A stretch of 64,000 nucleotides of DNA, from positions 558,001-622,000 of the forward strand of contig NZ_JFGT01000005.1 of NCBI RefSeq assembly GCF_000599885.1, in the 5' to 3' direction. Within the stretch, counting starts at the first letter, position 1. Every line of letters begins with the position of its first letter. This DNA is from Pantoea sp. IMH (GTDB taxonomy: Bacteria > Pseudomonadota > Gammaproteobacteria > Enterobacterales > Enterobacteriaceae). Positions 53,167 through 62,037 of this stretch are shown one piece after another. The position numbers were made by a program, and so were the translations under genes. The notes beneath the pieces were generated by a model. The model saw only the letters and a program-made list of their open reading frames with translations. It did not search any database and was not told where the DNA came from.

Positions 53167-54176
53167 TTTTGCCTTTTAGTGGGAAGCAGGTCGGGCAGCG
53201 GGACGATCCGCCAGTATTCACGTAGTCGCTGCACCAGCCTTTGCAGACTGTGGCTAACAATACGTCGGAAAAAGAAGCCCGCAAGCAGCAGCAGTACGAT
53301 CGCTGCTGCCGTGAGCCATGGCATCCAGTTGACGGGGGCGCGGGCTTTCAACGCCTGTTCACTGCCCGCCGGACGCGCAGCGGCAAGGGTGTAATGGGCT
53401 CCGGGTAATTCAGCCAGCTGCCACTGGTGCTGGCGCGTATCCCACCAGCGCAAACGCAGCGGGGGGATCACCAGCTCACCGGCTTGAGAGGGCAGATAAC
53501 GCAATCGTTCTTCACGCTGTGCGCCGACGATCTCATCCCGTCCCTGCGTCAGGTTGCTGTTTACCGGTGGCAGACGCTGCGCACCGGAACCGGGAATGGC
53601 ATACAGTAATTGCGGAATTTGCACGGCAATCACATCAGTGGCACGCAATGTCACCACCCGCTCAATGACGTCACCGACGTGTAACTGCTGATCCTCCGTT
53701 GCGCGGTAGATATGCCATTGCTGCGAAAGTTCAAGCGTGCTGGCAGGTAAAAAACGGTCCGGCTGACGCACGTCGGCGGGCCAACTGACCGCTTTCTCCA
53801 ACACCGGTAGCGACACCGTTTTCGGCGGCTGATTCGCGGAGAGCATCACCACATCCGCCGCTGGAAAACGCAGCGTGCCCTGATCCCATGCCATCACCTG
53901 GCGTTCCATGCGGATACCACTCCAGCTGATCCCATCGCTATTACGCGTTACCAGCTGATTGGGCAGCGGCGTGTTAAGCAGATTGCCGTTTTCAATGACC
54001 ATTTCCGGCCATTGCGGCGGCGGATTAAACCAGCTGTCGGTCCAGAAGGTCACAGCAATCGTTACTGGCTGGCCCGGCACCAGTTGATCGGGTGCAACCA
54101 GCTCACGCGTCATGACCATTTCAGCTCGTACCGGCAGGTTTAGCAGCAACAGCAGACAAACGATAAGTCGCTTCAT
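53163..54176 (-). CDS. BatD-like membrane protein
   Basis: 337 residues from ATG 54176, which overlaps the upstream stop (ATGA). A signal peptide (MKRLIVCLLLLLNLPVRA), a long exported region of beta-sandwich type (VAPDQLVPGQPVTIAVTFWTDSWF, GDVIERVVTLRATDV, LRYLPSQAGELVIPPLRLRWWDT), and one C-terminal membrane helix (about 295-315) with a basic cytoplasmic tail. This is the layout of BatD (oxygen-tolerance family) proteins, which sit with VWA-domain BatA/BatB in the membrane. Function inferred from context. Confidence 0.75.
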   Translation of the reverse strand: MKRLIVCLLLLLNLPVRAEMVMTRELVAPDQLVPGQPVTIAVTFWTDSWFNPPPQWPEMVIENGNLLNTPLPNQLVTRNSDGISWSGIRMERQVMAWDQGTLRFPAADVVMLSANQPPKTVSLPVLEKAVSWPADVRQPDRFLPASTLELSQQWHIYRATEDQQLHVGDVIERVVTLRATDVIAVQIPQLLYAIPGSGAQRLPPVNSNLTQGRDEIVGAQREERLRYLPSQAGELVIPPLRLRWWDTRQHQWQLAELPGAHYTLAAARPAGSEQALKARAPVNWMPWLTAAAIVLLLLAGFFFRRIVSHSLQRLVQRLREYWRIVPLPDLLPTKRQK

Positions 54177-55699
54177 GGTGCCTCCGCTGGCGCAGCGCGG
54201 TAGAGATTTTCCAGCAAACCGCCAGGCGAAAGGGTGAGATTGCTGTACCACTGTTCAGCCGAGGGCGCCGCGCCCGCGATGGGCTTCATATCCAACTGGT
54301 TCACGCCCTGATCGGGTTTGAGATCATGTTTAATGGCGTCAGGATCTTCGTCTTTCTGCTCATGCTGATCGGCCTGGCGGTCGCGTTCTTTTTGCCGCAG
54401 CTGCATGATGATATGCGCAATTTTCGCCCGATTTTGCTGAGCCATTGCCCATTCGGGCCGTAAACTCAGCGCCTGATCGTAGCTGTTCAGCGCCTGCTGC
54501 CAGACTTTCTGTTGTGCGTAACAGTTGCCCATCCACAACAGACTTTCTGCAGTGGCCGGAACCTGACGAAAAGCCCCCAGAGCCGCGACATAATCTTCTG
54601 CATAATAGAAGGCGATACCCCGCCGTAACGGGTCCTGAAAGCGCTGGGCGGCGGTTTGATAGTGACCGCGGTCAAAGGCGAACTGACCCTGCACATCGGG
54701 GCGTACCCATGCGTCCAGCAGTGCCGCTGAACTGCCGGGTGACCAGGCGAGCAACGGCAGCATCACCACCGCCAGGCAGAGCAACTGCTGTCGCCAGAGC
54801 AGCAGTAGCAACAGCATCGGGACGATCAACAGATAGCCGCTGTTCTTCCACTGCCAATCCTGCCGGCTGTTCTGCTGCGCCGTCATGCTCTGCCGGATAT
54901 GACCGCTGACCGCACGAAGGTCGTCATCTTCGGCAGAGACCAGTGTCACCGGAATACCGCCATCACGAACCTGTTCGAAACGCGCGACATTGAGGCGCGT
55001 ATCAATACCCTGCGACGCCTGCGCTTCCGGCAACGGTCCTCCTTTTGCCGTACCCGCGACCCAGATCTGCAGCGGCAGGTTTTGCTGCCGCAGCCAGTCA
55101 ACGTCCTGCGCAGTCATACTGTCAGCCACCAGTATCAGCGCTCGTGGGGCTTCAGGTGTTGCGGGCAGATTTTTAAGCGCAAGGGCGATCGCCTCACGCA
55201 GCCCGGAACTCTCACCCTGTGGCACCAGTGTTGGTTGTTGGGCCGTCAGGAACAGGTTATAAAAATCGGCATCATTGGTCAGCGGCGTGGTAAGCCAGGC
55301 ATCAGCGCTGTAGATCACTAAACCAAAGTGGCTGCCGGGCATTTGCGTCATCAGCGCGGTGATTTTCTGCTGCATGCGCTGATGGCGGTCAGGCGGCACA
55401 TCCTGTGCCAACATGCTGAGATCCTGCTGCAGTATCACCATCACATTGTTTTCGGGCGTGAATGCGGCGGGCAGGTCGCGTTGCCAGCTCGGACCGGCTA
55501 ACGCCAGGACCCCAAAGCCAAAGAGCCACGGCAGCACCTGACGCGTACGCACCCGCTGACCTTTAATCAGCGCCGCGGCAAATGGCTTTTCCATGACACG
55601 ATGCCAGACACTGCCTGAGCGCTGCGCGAAAAAAAAGAGCAGCGGACAGAGCAGCAAACCCAGTAATCGCCAGGGATAGAGGAAATGGAAATCGCTCAT
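54173..55699 (-). CDS. VWA-TPR fusion membrane protein (BatB/BatC-like)
   Basis: 508 residues. Two N-terminal membrane helices, a von Willebrand A domain (about 85-290), a third helix near 300-320, then a TPR region (about 335-440, e.g. NCYAQQKVWQQALNSYDQALSLRPEWAMAQQNRAKI) and a charged tail. The VWA metal site is changed: where BatA-type proteins have DxSxS, this reads DLSML, so metal binding is doubtful. The layout corresponds to BatB fused to BatC. ATGA overlaps at both ends. Confidence 0.78.
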   Translation of the reverse strand: MSDFHFLYPWRLLGLLLCPLLFFFAQRSGSVWHRVMEKPFAAALIKGQRVRTRQVLPWLFGFGVLALAGPSWQRDLPAAFTPENNVMVILQQDLSMLAQDVPPDRHQRMQQKITALMTQMPGSHFGLVIYSADAWLTTPLTNDADFYNLFLTAQQPTLVPQGESSGLREAIALALKNLPATPEAPRALILVADSMTAQDVDWLRQQNLPLQIWVAGTAKGGPLPEAQASQGIDTRLNVARFEQVRDGGIPVTLVSAEDDDLRAVSGHIRQSMTAQQNSRQDWQWKNSGYLLIVPMLLLLLLWRQQLLCLAVVMLPLLAWSPGSSAALLDAWVRPDVQGQFAFDRGHYQTAAQRFQDPLRRGIAFYYAEDYVAALGAFRQVPATAESLLWMGNCYAQQKVWQQALNSYDQALSLRPEWAMAQQNRAKIAHIIMQLRQKERDRQADQHEQKDEDPDAIKHDLKPDQGVNQLDMKPIAGAAPSAEQWYSNLTLSPGGLLENLYRAAPAEAP

Positions 55700-56673
55700 G
55701 CACGTCGCCTCATCATTGTGCTGCTGATGGCAAACAGCAGTAACACCAGGAGTGCAAGGGCTAACGGCCAGACGAACAGCGGACGATGCCAGGCTAAGCC
55801 CAGCGTTTTCACTTGTTCCGGCGTCTGCGCATCAATTTGCTGCCAGACCTGCGCCAGCGCATCGCGGTTAGTCGCCGCGCGCCAGGCATTACCGCCGGTA
55901 ATCCGGGCAATAGTGTCCAGCAGCGCCGTATCCACCTTATCTTCACCGCTGCTGTTGACCTCACCAAAGGCGATGGTATGCACCCTAACGTGATGCGCAG
56001 CGGCAAGCTGTGCGGCAAGCTTAGGATCCAGCAGAGAAGCGGTGTCATTGCCATCGGTCAGCAGAATTGCCATTTTTGACGCGTCAGCGTCCAGGCTGTG
56101 ATCCAGCAGTTTCACCGCCACGCCCAGCGCATCCCCCACCGCAGTCTGCTGGCCAATCATGCCCGGCGCGAGCTGGCTGATGCGCGCTTGCAGCGCCTGT
56201 TTATCCTCGCTGATCGGCGCAAAAGGCCACGCCTGGCTGGCAAAAATCACCAGACCGATGCGATCGTTTTTGCGCTGACTGATAAAGGTGCGCACCGTTT
56301 GCTGTACTGCCTGTAAACGTGTCTGTCCGTCCTGACCGTCGTTTTTCTCCATCGAGCCGGAGACATCCAGAATCAGTACGATGTTGCGCATCGGCTTTAT
56401 TAGCGTTTTTGGCGGCATCAGATATTCGGGCCGGGCCAGTGCAGTAATCATTAAGACCCAAACCATCCAGAACAGCAGCCGGTGACGCCAACTGGGCTGC
56501 GGCGCCGGGGCTGAGAGCTGCAGGGCTTCAGCCAGCTCGGTTAAAAAAGGCACCCGCACCTGTTCACTCACCGGCCGCTTTGACGGGAGCAGGTAGTGGG
56601 TAATCAGCGGTAAAAATAGCAGCACGCCCGCCCACGGCCAGGCGAAATCGATCCGTGAGATAAAATCAGACAT
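55696..56673 (-). CDS. VWA-domain membrane protein (BatA-like)
   Basis: 325 residues from ATG 56673; an earlier ATG at 56730 would deepen the overlap. Two N-terminal membrane helices, a VWA domain with an intact metal-binding MIDAS (LDVSGSM, about residue 90-96; Thr in the second loop and DGND in the third, ILLTDGNDTASLL), and a C-terminal helix. BatA-type proteins face the periplasm and bind partners in a metal-dependent way. Operon member, overlapping DUF4381 by 8 nt. Confidence 0.82.
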   Translation of the reverse strand: MSDFISRIDFAWPWAGVLLFLPLITHYLLPSKRPVSEQVRVPFLTELAEALQLSAPAPQPSWRHRLLFWMVWVLMITALARPEYLMPPKTLIKPMRNIVLILDVSGSMEKNDGQDGQTRLQAVQQTVRTFISQRKNDRIGLVIFASQAWPFAPISEDKQALQARISQLAPGMIGQQTAVGDALGVAVKLLDHSLDADASKMAILLTDGNDTASLLDPKLAAQLAAAHHVRVHTIAFGEVNSSGEDKVDTALLDTIARITGGNAWRAATNRDALAQVWQQIDAQTPEQVKTLGLAWHRPLFVWPLALALLVLLLFAISSTMMRRRA

Positions 56674-57103
56674 GAGGCAGCGTCTCCAGCCAGTGACGCA
56701 ACTGCATTGCAATACGCTGATTGATGGCACTTTCCAGTTGATTGTCAGGCTGACAATAACGACGGCACATCAGCGCGCGCAGCTCCTCGTCCAGCGGTGT
56801 CTGCGCCAGAAGCTGTTCCGGCGACCGCCACTGGCTGACCCGGGCACGCGGGTGTTGCACCAGAAGCACTCGTTTGATCCATGTTATCCAGCCATCCACC
56901 TGTTGCTGGGGAAGTTGCTTTCTGGCTTCGCGCCGCCAGCGGTTGCGGCGAAAGCGCGCCAGCACGCTCAGCAAGGCAATGAACATCATCAGCAACACAA
57001 TAACGCCGAGCACCGTCCAGCCAGGCGGTAGCGGGAACCATGAAGCGGCGGCTGGCAGAGCAGGATGCGCCAGTTCCGGTGTGCTAAACCCTTTTGCCAG
57101 CAT
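56666..57103 (-). CDS. DUF4381 membrane protein
   Basis: 145 residues; ATG 57103 has a full AGGAGG six bases upstream. One membrane helix (about 30-52: GWTVLGVIVLLMMFIALLSVLARF) and a basic cytoplasmic domain containing the DUF4381 pattern (WRREARKQL, RVLLVQHPRARVSQWRSPEQLLAQTPLDEELRALMCRRYC). Function unknown; it regularly sits between DUF58 and VWA genes in MoxR operons. Its start lies 20 nt inside the DUF58 gene. Confidence 0.78.
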   Translation of the reverse strand: MLAKGFSTPELAHPALPAAASWFPLPPGWTVLGVIVLLMMFIALLSVLARFRRNRWRREARKQLPQQQVDGWITWIKRVLLVQHPRARVSQWRSPEQLLAQTPLDEELRALMCRRYCQPDNQLESAINQRIAMQLRHWLETLPHV

Positions 57104-58010
57104 GCGCATCCTCCTGCTGTAGTTGTGGCAGCACGGCTTCACCGCTCACGATAGTTTTTACCGTAATCCCCACGCGCTGTAACCGGCGTTGCTGCTGCGC
57201 CAGCCGCCCGGTGACGCTTTGCTGAATGCGATCGCTGAGGTGAGAAGTGAGATTGAGCGCGGTGCTTACGTCATGGTAATACGCCGCAAGTTGACCGTGC
57301 GGGGGCAGGCGGCGATGAAGATCATCGAGTGTGACATAGGCGGTAATTTCGCAACGGCGACGCAGATGAGCCAGCACCGCATCGCAATGTGTATCCAGAT
57401 CGTGAAAATCACTGATAATCCCCAGCCAGCTACCGGAGGGCAGCAGGCGAACAATACGTTGCAACGCGTCTGACAGGGAGACGGTCTGGCGAGGGGGTTG
57501 CGCATAATGGGCAGGAAGCTGCGCATTCAGACGCTGGATGTCGGTTAGAATCGGCATCAGATTGCGTTTCGGCGCACGGCAGGGATGCAGCGCCAGTTCA
57601 TCATCACCCAATATCGCGCAGCCCAGTCGATCACCGTCATGCCAGCTTCGCCATGCCAGCAATCCGGCAATGTTTCCAGCGGCTACCGATTTCATCTGCA
57701 GGCGGGTTCCGAAGTACATGTCCAGTCGCTGATCCACAAGAATGAATACTGGTCGTTCGCGCTCCTCATTGTAGAGGCGGATCCATGGTGAGCGGAGGCG
57801 CGCTGTGGCCTTCCAGTCAATCAGCCTGACGTCATCGCCTGGCTGATAGCGGCGTAAGCTATCGAAGTTCAGACCACGTCCCTGCTGACGTGACACGCGC
57901 TCACCGGTTAATGCGCCGGGTGGGATTTGCCCTGGCGGATTATCCAGTCGCTGTGCGTCACCCGCCAGCGCCATCAGATCAGCCAGTTCAAGCGTCAGCG
58001 GCTGAGACAT
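57084..58010 (-). CDS. DUF58 protein (MoxR-associated VWA-like)
   Basis: 308 residues from ATG 58010; a GTG at 58013 is equally possible. The DUF58 core is plain: RYQPGDDVRLIDWKATARLRSPWIRLYNEERERPVFILVDQRLDMYFGT (about 55-105), followed by a degenerate VWA fold; the D-x-S-x-S is replaced by DQRLD. Cytoplasmic, no membrane helix. These proteins always accompany MoxR ATPases and may be adaptors. Overlaps the MoxR stop by one base. Confidence 0.85.
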   Translation of the reverse strand: MSQPLTLELADLMALAGDAQRLDNPPGQIPPGALTGERVSRQQGRGLNFDSLRRYQPGDDVRLIDWKATARLRSPWIRLYNEERERPVFILVDQRLDMYFGTRLQMKSVAAGNIAGLLAWRSWHDGDRLGCAILGDDELALHPCRAPKRNLMPILTDIQRLNAQLPAHYAQPPRQTVSLSDALQRIVRLLPSGSWLGIISDFHDLDTHCDAVLAHLRRRCEITAYVTLDDLHRRLPPHGQLAAYYHDVSTALNLTSHLSDRIQQSVTGRLAQQQRRLQRVGITVKTIVSGEAVLPQLQQEDAHAGKRV

Positions 58011-59011
58011 CACGCCACCACTGCGTTAAGGAGCATAGCGATCGCCTGGTCGGGCGTGCAGTTGTCGGCGTTTGCCTGATAGCTCAACAGCAGACGATGG
58101 CGCAGCACAGCCGGCGCGATGCGTTGAATATCTTCTGGCAACACCGCATCACGGCCATCCAGCCATGCGCAGGCGCGACCACAGCGATCCAGGGCAAGTG
58201 TGCCGCGCGGGCTGATGCCGAGGCTGATATAACCCGCAAAGGCTTCGCTGACCTGATCGGGATGACGCGTCATTTCGACCAGGTTAACGATGTACTGTTC
58301 AACGGTCGGCGCCACATAAACCGTGGCGATTTCACGCCAGCATTCGGCGATATCCTGTTGGCTTATCAGTAACGGGGCGGTTTCTGGTATAGGATTTTCA
58401 TGCTGATCTGCCTGATATTTCGCCTGCTGCTCAGCGCGAACCAGTTGCATGACCAGTTGCTCATTCTCTTTCGACGGATAATCGACAATCACCTTCATCA
58501 GAAAACGGTCAAGCTGGGCTTCAGGTAAGGGCCAGGTGCCTTCCTGATCGACCGGGTTTTGCGTGGCTAACACCATAAATACGCCGGGAAGCGGCCAGGT
58601 TTTACCGGCCACAGTGACGTGACGCTCTTCCATGGCCTCCAGCAGCGCCGACTGCACGCGGGCTGAGGCGCGGTTGATCTCATCGGCGAGGATGATATTG
58701 CCGAACACCGGGCCGGGGCGGAAACGAAACTGATCTTCTTCCCGTGTGGCATTCTGCTGATAGATTTCGCTGCCGGTAATGTCTGAGGGAAGCAGGTCAG
58801 GCGTGAACTGAATACGACGAAATTCGCCTTCGATATGGCGAGCCAGCTCGCGCACCGCACGCGTTTTCGCCAGACCTGGCAAGCCTTCCAGCAGCACATG
58901 GCCATCACACAATAAGGCGACAATCAGCATTCGCACCAGCTCCTGCTGCCCAATCACCTGCTTGTTCATGCTGGCTTCCAGCGCCAGCAGCTTTTCACGG
59001 TTATTCATCAT
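58010..59011 (-). CDS. MoxR-family AAA+ ATPase
   Basis: 333 residues from ATG 59011, overlapping the maturase stop (ATGA). Walker A is EGLPGLAKT (about 47-55), the MoxR variant; Walker B IILADEINR; sensor 1 LATQNPVDQEGTWPLPEAQLDRFLM; sensor 2 region PRGTLALDRCGRACAWLDGRD. MoxR proteins act as chaperone-like ATPases that mature or load metal into specific enzymes, with VWA partners. Here it is directly fused, in operon terms, to a sulfatase and its maturase, which suggests that the client is the sulfatase or a protein of the same pathway. Confidence 0.9.
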   Translation of the reverse strand: MMNNREKLLALEASMNKQVIGQQELVRMLIVALLCDGHVLLEGLPGLAKTRAVRELARHIEGEFRRIQFTPDLLPSDITGSEIYQQNATREEDQFRFRPGPVFGNIILADEINRASARVQSALLEAMEERHVTVAGKTWPLPGVFMVLATQNPVDQEGTWPLPEAQLDRFLMKVIVDYPSKENEQLVMQLVRAEQQAKYQADQHENPIPETAPLLISQQDIAECWREIATVYVAPTVEQYIVNLVEMTRHPDQVSEAFAGYISLGISPRGTLALDRCGRACAWLDGRDAVLPEDIQRIAPAVLRHRLLLSYQANADNCTPDQAIAMLLNAVVA

Positions 59012-60300
59012 GCATGTTCCACCGGCTGACGTTTCAGAAGCGTGGCGATGCCGACCAGCATCGGCTGCGCGTAGTGAAAGAAAGCCTTGATGCCGGGACA
59101 GAGATAGTTCAGCCCCAGCTCGCCCTCTTCGCTGCGAACGATGCGGTTTTTTGGGCATTCGCCATAACAGAGCTTGAGGTAAGGGCAGCGTTTACAGGCA
59201 GCCGGCAGCGTTTCCCGCTTGCCGAGGCCAAACGCCTTTTGCCGCTCCGAAAAGGCCATATGCGCCAGCCTGGTGGTTTGCACGTTGCCCAGCTGATATT
59301 CGAGATAGACGTAGTGATCGCAGGAAAAGATGTCGCCGTTTTTCTCAATCGCCAGACCTTTGCCGCAAAATTCAGACGTGATACAAATTTGCGCGGGCAT
59401 CCCCATGGTTTGGGCGACGGCGGTTTCAAACAGATTGACTTGCACCCGGCCTAAATCGTTGTTCACCCACTCCTCGAACACGGCAATCAGAAAGCGCCCC
59501 CAGTCATCGGGATCCACTGACCAGTCGGTGACGATCGAATCAAGATCGCCGGGTTTAGCCCGGCGGCTGCCGGTGACCGGAATCGTCTCGTCCCGCCAGA
59601 ACTGCGGGGCGGTCTGTTTGAAATCGACCGGCTCAACGCAGGGGTTAAACTGGATATAGGTCGCGCCCAGGTCACGCGTCAGAAAGCGGTAAACCTCCAG
59701 CGGGAAGCGCGCGTTGGTACGGTTCACCGTCACCAGCGCGTTAAAGGGCACCTGATGTCGTTTAAGCGCCGCCACCCCGGCCATGACTTTTTCAAAGGTG
59801 GGTTTGCCGCTGCGGGTCACGCGGTAGCGGTCATGGAGTTCTGCCGGGCCATCAATGGAGATGCCGACCAGAAATTTGTGCTGACGCAGAAAGCGCGCCC
59901 AGCTGTCATTCAGCAGAATGCCATTGGTCTGCAGATCGTTTTCGATGCGCTGTCCGGGCTTCTGGTACTTCTTCTGTAGCGCGACGATTTTTTCAAAGTA
60001 GCCGAGTCCCATCAGCGTGGGTTCGCCGCCCTGCCAGGAAAAAACCACCTGATCGCCATCCTGGCTGTCGATATATTGCTGAATAAAACTCTCCAGCACC
60101 TCATCGCTCATCCCGCTATGTCTGTCCTGCTCCAGCAGCTGCTCTTTATGCAGATAAAAACAGTAATTACAGTCAATATTGCAGCGCGAGCCGGTCGGTT
60201 TCGCCATTACATGAAAACGGCGCTGATAAGCCGGCCCTTTGCCGTTGAACTTCTCCGCGGTCGGCAGCGGTTTGACGGGCAGGGTTGTGCTGAACTTCAT
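59008..60300 (-). CDS. Anaerobic sulfatase-maturating enzyme (radical SAM, SPASM)
   Basis: 430 residues; ATG 60300 with AGGAGG. Cys40-Cys44-Cys47 (CNIDCNYC) hold the radical-SAM cluster; two further Cys groups in the C-terminal half (CITSEFCGKGLAIEKNGDIFSCDHYV and CKRCPYLKLCYGECPKNR) bind the two SPASM clusters. It oxidises the active-site Ser or Cys of a sulfatase to formylglycine before export. AtsB/YdeM/AslB relative. Its partner is the sulfatase gene just upstream, which has a Ser-type site. Confidence 0.93.
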   Translation of the reverse strand: MKFSTTLPVKPLPTAEKFNGKGPAYQRRFHVMAKPTGSRCNIDCNYCFYLHKEQLLEQDRHSGMSDEVLESFIQQYIDSQDGDQVVFSWQGGEPTLMGLGYFEKIVALQKKYQKPGQRIENDLQTNGILLNDSWARFLRQHKFLVGISIDGPAELHDRYRVTRSGKPTFEKVMAGVAALKRHQVPFNALVTVNRTNARFPLEVYRFLTRDLGATYIQFNPCVEPVDFKQTAPQFWRDETIPVTGSRRAKPGDLDSIVTDWSVDPDDWGRFLIAVFEEWVNNDLGRVQVNLFETAVAQTMGMPAQICITSEFCGKGLAIEKNGDIFSCDHYVYLEYQLGNVQTTRLAHMAFSERQKAFGLGKRETLPAACKRCPYLKLCYGECPKNRIVRSEEGELGLNYLCPGIKAFFHYAQPMLVGIATLLKRQPVEHA

Positions 60301-60315
60301 GAACGCCTCCTGAAA

Positions 60316-60339
60316 ACCGGGTGGAGAAGCCCACCCGGT
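60316..60339 (-). terminator. Hairpin between sulfatase and maturase genes
   Basis: ACCGGGTGG (60316-60324) and CCACCCGGT (60331-60339), a perfect 9-bp stem. On the coding strand TTTTC follows, then AGGAGG and the maturase ATG. It looks like a partial terminator that lets the sulfatase be expressed more strongly than the downstream genes. Confidence 0.6.
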
Positions 60340-60354
60340 AAAGTTTTCCTGCTA

Positions 60355-61935
60355 TCAGTTCGTTGCGGGAGTACCTTCCTCAAAGAGTTTCTGCACGTCA
60401 GAGACGGTAAAGGAACCGGGTTTCTGGCGTGGCGGGAACGCTTTAAAACTCTCCAGCATGTCGGCGGCATATTTCTGCGCGCCGCCGAGCAGGAACAGGC
60501 GATCGTAGAACCAGTGGTTGTAATCCATACCGCTGTCGCCACGCTCTAACGGATCGATTTCCAGATCGAACAGCAGTGGCGTACGTAATTTAACGAACGG
60601 GTATTTCCACAAATCCAGACCCGAGTGCTCCTGAATCATAAAGTGCGCCTTCCAGCGACCGTAACGCATCGCCAGCAGATCGCCGTCGTCGCTCCAGTAG
60701 AAGAACTCTTTACGCTGATTGGGACCGTTACCCTGCAGATAATCGAGCTGGTTATAACCATCAAGGTGCACCTTGTAGGTCATGGCGCTGGTTTTGTAGC
60801 CGTTCAGCAGCTGTTGTTTGATATCCGGCACACCCGCCGCCGCGACCAGCGTCGGGAACCAGTCGTTACTGGCGAAGATGTCGTTGATCAGGGTACCTGG
60901 CTTGATATGGCCTGGCCATTTGACCATTGCCGGGACGCGGAAACCGCCTTCCCAGCCGGTATTTTTCTCGCCGCGGAACGGCGTCATTCCCGAATCAGGC
61001 CAGGTAGCGATCATCGGGCCGTTGTCGGTGGTATAGAGCACGATGGTGTTCTCTTCGATGCCCAGATCTTTAATTTTCTTCAGCACTTCGCCGACCATCT
61101 TGTCATGCTCCACCATACCGTCGGCATAGTCGCCCAGGCCGGTGACGCCCTGACTGGAAGGTTTGATGTGGGTTTTGTTATGCATGCGGGTGGTGTTGAA
61201 CCAGGTAAAGAAAGGCTTATTGGCTTTAACCTGACGTTCCATAAAGTCATTGTTGGCTGCCAGCGTCTCTTCATCCACCGTTTCCATACGCTTGACGTTA
61301 AGCGGACCGGTATCTTCAATTTTGCCATCCGCCGAAGATTTGATCACACCGCGCGGGCCAAACTGTTTGCGGTATTCCGGGTCTTTCGGATAGTCCGGAT
61401 TTTCCGGTTCTTCTTCCGCGTTCAGGTGATAGAGGTTGCCCAGAAACTCATCAAAGCCATGGGCGGTGGGCAGGAATTCATCGCGATCGCCGAGGTGGTT
61501 TTTACCAAACTGGCCGGTGGCATAGCCCAGCTGTTTAAGCACCGAGGCGATAGTGGGATCTTCTTTCTGTAAGCCCTGCGGGGCGCCCGGCATACCCACT
61601 TTGCTCATCCCGGTACGGAAGGGCATCTGGCCGGTGATAAAGGAAGAGCGTCCTGCCGTGGAACTCTGTTCGGCGTAGTAGGAGGTAAACTTCGCACCTT
61701 CCGCCGCAATGCTGTCGATATTCGGGGTCTTATAGCCCATCGTCCCCTGGTTGTAGCTGCTGATGTTCCAGTAACCGATATCGTCACCGAATATCACCAC
61801 GATGTTGGGTTTACCGCTGTTTTGCTCAGGCGCGGTTTGCGCATTGCTGGCCGGCGCCGCATAAGCGCTGGTCGCGCAGCAGGCAACGGTTAACATCGAG
61901 GCGAGCAGCGATTTACAAAATGGCACTTTTGTCAT
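60355..61935 (-). CDS. Periplasmic arylsulfatase-family sulfatase, Ser-type
   Basis: 526 residues. A signal peptide (MTKVPFCKSLLASMLTVACCATSAYA) and the alkaline-phosphatase-superfamily sulfatase fold: metal-binding Asp51-Asp52 in VIFGDDIGYWN, the formylglycine site S92-T-A-G-R96 (Ser version of C/S-x-A/P-x-R), FGKNHLGD, and the metal site YTTDNGPM. The Ser must be oxidised to formylglycine by the radical-SAM maturase encoded next to it, which handles both Ser and Cys types. Hydrolyses sulfate esters; the natural substrate is unknown. Preceded by a FadL-type outer-membrane protein. Confidence 0.9.
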   Translation of the reverse strand: MTKVPFCKSLLASMLTVACCATSAYAAPASNAQTAPEQNSGKPNIVVIFGDDIGYWNISSYNQGTMGYKTPNIDSIAAEGAKFTSYYAEQSSTAGRSSFITGQMPFRTGMSKVGMPGAPQGLQKEDPTIASVLKQLGYATGQFGKNHLGDRDEFLPTAHGFDEFLGNLYHLNAEEEPENPDYPKDPEYRKQFGPRGVIKSSADGKIEDTGPLNVKRMETVDEETLAANNDFMERQVKANKPFFTWFNTTRMHNKTHIKPSSQGVTGLGDYADGMVEHDKMVGEVLKKIKDLGIEENTIVLYTTDNGPMIATWPDSGMTPFRGEKNTGWEGGFRVPAMVKWPGHIKPGTLINDIFASNDWFPTLVAAAGVPDIKQQLLNGYKTSAMTYKVHLDGYNQLDYLQGNGPNQRKEFFYWSDDGDLLAMRYGRWKAHFMIQEHSGLDLWKYPFVKLRTPLLFDLEIDPLERGDSGMDYNHWFYDRLFLLGGAQKYAADMLESFKAFPPRQKPGSFTVSDVQKLFEEGTPATN

Positions 61936-62037
61936 TTCTTTGCTCCGTATCTGTGGACTTGCGGTGGAAAGGCACGTAGCTCGTTCCGTTAGCGTGTTTT
62001 GGGTAATGTGTGGTGGCGATACCTCCTTTGGTGGGGC

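Noticed and set aside
60625-61572. 315-codon plus-strand frame opposite the sulfatase
   Set aside because: Antisense to a recognisable sulfatase with an intact formylglycine motif; no ribosome site or family match.
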